A stretch of 22,219 bases of DNA from Nonomuraea candida (GTDB lineage: Bacteria; Actinomycetota; Actinomycetes; Streptosporangiales; Streptosporangiaceae). A program made the translations under genes and the position numbers. The notes beneath the pieces were generated by a model. That model searched no databases. It was not told the origin of the DNA and saw only the letters and a program-made list of their open reading frames with translations. Shown here in pieces: positions 20,083 through 22,219 of this stretch. The first letter of the stretch is position 1. Each line of letters starts with the position of its first letter. The stretch is taken from assembly GCF_000725485.1 (NCBI RefSeq), contig NZ_JOAG01000085.1, forward strand, positions 1-22,219, given 5' to 3'.

Positions 20083-20511
20083 ATGGCAGCCAACAGCAGC
20101 TCGCAAGACGAAGACGGTCCCGAGCAAGAGGAACTCGTGCCGCATAGTCTTCCGAGCGACGAGGAGCCCGACGAGGATCATCTAGTCCTGAAGGGCGATG
20201 ATCTGGCCAGATGGCGGAAGTTCCACACCGCTTTCGCCGCGCTGGACCTTCTCACCACCATGCAGGTCAAGAAGGCCTGCACCCACGATGAGATCGAGAC
20301 CGCGTGGGATGAAGTCTGGTACAAGCTGGAGCCCTGCGAGCGTGACCTCACGGCATGGAACCTCACCCTGTTCGCCTCCCACATACTGGATGACGTCAAC
20401 GACCCCATGGACGCCCTGCGGAACCTCGCGAATGCGTACCTCCTGCCGGAGCAGCTACGACATCCCCCGGAGTCGGTGTCCACGGTCGAACCCATAGCAA
20501 AGGCCGGCTGA
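20083..20511 (+). CDS. Acidic helical orphan protein, 142 aa
   Basis: ATG 20083 has no clear Shine-Dalgarno sequence. The first 40 residues are highly acidic and probably disordered (SSSQDEDGPEQEELVPH). The rest is helical with aromatic residues (DLARWRKFHTAFAALDLLTT, ACTHDEIETAWDEVWYKLEP, NLTLFASHILDDV). Acidic, small and orphan, it has the look of a protein-binding or DNA-mimicking accessory protein, but nothing specific supports that. Third-position G/C bias supports coding. Confidence 0.65.
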   Translation: MAANSSSQDEDGPEQEELVPHSLPSDEEPDEDHLVLKGDDLARWRKFHTAFAALDLLTTMQVKKACTHDEIETAWDEVWYKLEPCERDLTAWNLTLFASHILDDVNDPMDALRNLANAYLLPEQLRHPPESVSTVEPIAKAG

Positions 20512-20549
20512 CCTAGCCGGTGGTGGACGGAGGATCTGCCAGTCGGTCG

Positions 20550-20818
20550 CTAGAGCGCCCCGCCCACGATCTCCCAGTCGCCGGCGTCCATGTCCGATTG
20601 GGACGCCACCCACGGGACGATCTGCCCGTCCGCGGTGAACATGTCGTCGTGGGGCCGGTACTCGATGGTCTGGCCGACGAGTTCGGGCGCGGCTTGGCCG
20701 AGGGGCCGGTCAGCGGCGACGGTGATGGTGGAGCCGGGCACGCGGAAGATCCACATACCCTGGCCGTTCCAGCCAGCGCGGGTGAGCCGGTGGCCGGGCT
20801 TTCAGGGCCCCTCCACTC
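20550..20818 (-). pseudogene. Remnant of a Tad2-like (DUF2829) anti-Thoeris gene
   Basis: The intact part from ATG 20756 encodes 68 aa. Codons continue in frame upstream as GHRLTRAGWNGQGMW, preceded in another frame by ALKA, then a TGA at 20804-20802. GWNGxGMW and, at the end, TADGQIVPWVASQSDMDAGD followed by WEIV are the two conserved blocks of DUF2829, the family of the phage protein Tad2 that binds and hides the Thoeris signal molecule. The first residues are destroyed by indels near 20797 and 20810. No ribosome binding site precedes ATG 20756. It is probably inactive, but it marks phage or element ancestry. Confidence 0.65.
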
Positions 20819-20852
20819 GGGTCCGTGCGATGAACCCCAAAGTAGCGCCGTT

Positions 20853-20870
20853 ACCTCAGATCACTGAGGT
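20853..20870. promoter_or_regulatory. 7-bp inverted repeat upstream of the pentapeptide-repeat gene
   Basis: ACCTCAG (20853-20859) and CTGAGGT (20864-20870) form a perfect hairpin or operator palindrome with a 4-nt spacer, about 60 bp before the start at 20930. Its role is unknown. Confidence 0.4.
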
Positions 20871-20929
20871 CCGATGCTGAGCTGAGCCCCCACCTCGTAA
20901 CGGTCTGCCGTCAGGAGCGAATCGCGTAC

Positions 20930-22219
20930 GTGGGTCTTTCCCGACGTTCTCCCCGGCCGCTGTCTCGCCCGCCCGACCTGCGGCCTCCACGATCGATGTG
21001 GTGGTGGGCTCTGCCTGCGGCGCTGTTGGTCGGCGTGGCGGTCTGGGGCGTCAGCACCTGGCTGCTGCAGGACCTGCACACCGTGCCGACCCCCCAGCAG
21101 ATCTCCGCCCGGATCGAGGCGGTGCGAACCGCGCTGGCGGCCGGTGCCGGGGTCGGCGCCGCGGTGACGCTACTGCTGGCCGTGCGCCGCCAGCGGCACC
21201 AGGAGCTGGCCACCGCGCACACCACGCACGACGCCGCAGAGCGCCGAGTGACCGAGCTGTACACCAAGGCCGCCGAGCAGCTCGGCAATGACCAGGCTCC
21301 GGTCCGGCTGGGCGGCCTGTACGCGCTGGAACGCCTGGCTCAGGACACCCCGGCGCTGCGCCAGACGATCGTGGACGTGATCTGCTCCTACTTGCGCATG
21401 CCGTACACGCCGCCACGCGAGGACCGCGGCGAGAAGATCCGCGCCGCGCAACGCGCCGCCCGCCACCGCGAACCGGCCCGCTCGGCCAGCGGCGGCGGCC
21501 GCGACCCGCAGGAGGAGCGTCAGGTCCGCCTGACCGCTCAGCGCATCCTGACCGCCCATCTCCGCTACGACGACTCCCCGGCCTCGCGCCGCTGGTGGCC
21601 CTCCCGCCATCCGGACCGCAACCCGCGCCACTGGCCGGACATCCAGCTCGACCTCACCGGCGCGGTCCTCATCGACTTCAATCTCGGCACCTGCCGCATG
21701 GGCACGGCCGTGTTCGAGGGGGCGACCTTCACCGGCGACGCCTGGTTCGACAGGGCGACCTTCACTGGAACCGCTTGGTTCGACAGGGCGACCTTCACTG
21801 GAGCCGCTTGGTTCGACAGGGCGACCTTCACTGGAGCCGCCCGGTTCGACAGGGCGACCTTCACCGGCGACGCCCGGTTCGGCAAGGCCTTCACCAGCGA
21901 CGCCCGGTTCGACAGGGCGACCTTCACCGGTGACGCCCGGTTCGACGAGGCGACCTTCACCGGCGACGCCCGGTTCGACAGGGCGACCTTCACCGGCACC
22001 GCCTGGTTCGACGAGGCGACCTTCACCGGCGACGCCTGGTTCGACGAGGCGACCTTCACCGGTGACGCCCGGTTCGACGAGGCGACCTTCACCGGCGACG
22101 CCTGGTTCGACAGGGCGACCTTCGGCGGCGGTGCCGGGTTCGGCGGCGCGTCGGGGCTGGAGAGGGCGGGGTTGGCTGGGGTGCGCGTCGCGCCGGCGGC
22201 CGAGGGTGTGCTGCGGGTG
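20930..22219 (+). CDS. Membrane-tethered pentapeptide-repeat protein, partial (C-terminus beyond the right edge)
   Basis: The frame is open to the window end (430 codons from GTG 20930, which has AGGAG 12 nt upstream; ATG 20996 is the alternative). Two TM helices follow the start (WWWALPAALLVGVAVWGVST, then GAGVGAAVTLLLAV). Next comes the conserved actinobacterial segment RVTELYTKAAEQLGND, APVRLGGLYALERLAQDTPA, RQTIVDVICSYLRMPY, and an Arg-rich linker. Thirteen near-identical ten-residue repeats (ATFTGDARFD) then make a right-handed beta-helix of the Pentapeptide_3 type. The last visible residues (GLERAGLAGVRVAP) leave the repeats. These proteins are common in actinomycetes with unknown function; DNA mimicry as in Qnr/MfpA is not shown here. 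Confidence 0.85.
   Translation, partial: MGLSRRSPRPLSRPPDLRPPRSMWWWALPAALLVGVAVWGVSTWLLQDLHTVPTPQQISARIEAVRTALAAGAGVGAAVTLLLAVRRQRHQELATAHTTHDAAERRVTELYTKAAEQLGNDQAPVRLGGLYALERLAQDTPALRQTIVDVICSYLRMPYTPPREDRGEKIRAAQRAARHREPARSASGGGRDPQEERQVRLTAQRILTAHLRYDDSPASRRWWPSRHPDRNPRHWPDIQLDLTGAVLIDFNLGTCRMGTAVFEGATFTGDAWFDRATFTGTAWFDRATFTGAAWFDRATFTGAARFDRATFTGDARFGKAFTSDARFDRATFTGDARFDEATFTGDARFDRATFTGTAWFDEATFTGDAWFDEATFTGDARFDEATFTGDAWFDRATFGGGAGFGGASGLERAGLAGVRVAPAAEGVLRV
21711..22146 (+). repeat. Thirteen tandem 30-bp repeats coding for a pentapeptide beta-helix
   Basis: Units of 30 bp (GCGACCTTCACCGGCGACGC, then a GGTTCGAC-type segment) repeat almost without change. One unit, near 21885-21895, lacks 3 bp, so it is 27 bp long and drops one residue (FGKAFTSD). 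High DNA identity implies recent expansion and a copy number that may vary between isolates. Confidence 0.9.

Overview
The window is high-GC DNA with strong G/C bias at third codon positions, GTG and TTG starts and many 1-4 bp gene overlaps. That points to an actinomycete. The ECF sigma/partner pair, the small secreted protein and the membrane-tethered pentapeptide protein suggest a filamentous one such as the Streptosporangiales or a streptomycete relative (inference). No tRNA, rRNA or CRISPR array was recognised. The content is accessory: an integrase, a toxin-antitoxin pair, many orphan genes and an unusual number of frameshifted or truncated genes.

Layout. (1) 1-2274: a partial zinc-finger/P-loop gene leaves the left edge. 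It diverges from a truncated membrane gene across a spacer holding seven GTGACG motifs. Two small membrane genes on the minus strand follow. (2) 2480-3615: an ECF sigma factor translationally coupled to a membrane-anchored partner. (3) 11981 to 3821, all on the minus strand: two runs of small genes joined by 1-4 bp stop/start overlaps. The first run (11981-7662) has seven orphan genes and ends in a tyrosine recombinase whose N-terminus is frameshifted. The second run (7309-3821) opens behind an 11-bp hairpin that contains the ribosome binding site. It encodes several cysteine-pair proteins, an HTH protein and a doubly frameshifted gene. (4) 12062-12827: a divergent control region, a Phd/YefM-RelE-like toxin-antitoxin pair and a hairpin terminator. 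(5) 12991-14776: an EreA/ChaN-like gene, an apparently leaderless small secreted protein, a gene fragment and two 15-bp hairpins. (6) 14797-19449: a 569-aa membrane protein with a Pro/Thr-rich tail diverges, across nested inverted repeats, from an XRE regulator, an ImmA/IrrE-like metallopeptidase, a multi-TM MAB_1171c-like protein and a PAP2-like protein. The last two have lost their C-termini. (7) 19561-22219: a small TM protein, a strong terminator, a frameshifted small gene, an acidic orphan gene, a remnant of a Tad2-like (DUF2829) anti-Thoeris gene, and a pentapeptide-repeat protein that runs off the right edge.

How it may work (inference): the middle of the window looks like the cargo of an integrated element. 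The recombinase, the coupled orphan genes, the XRE/ImmA pair (the usual repressor/anti-repressor protease logic of mobile elements) and the Tad2 remnant all fit. The orphan minus-strand operons are the best candidates for something undescribed. The repeated single-base frameshifts mean that either the island is decaying or the assembly has indel errors in G/C runs. This should be settled before interpreting individual genes.
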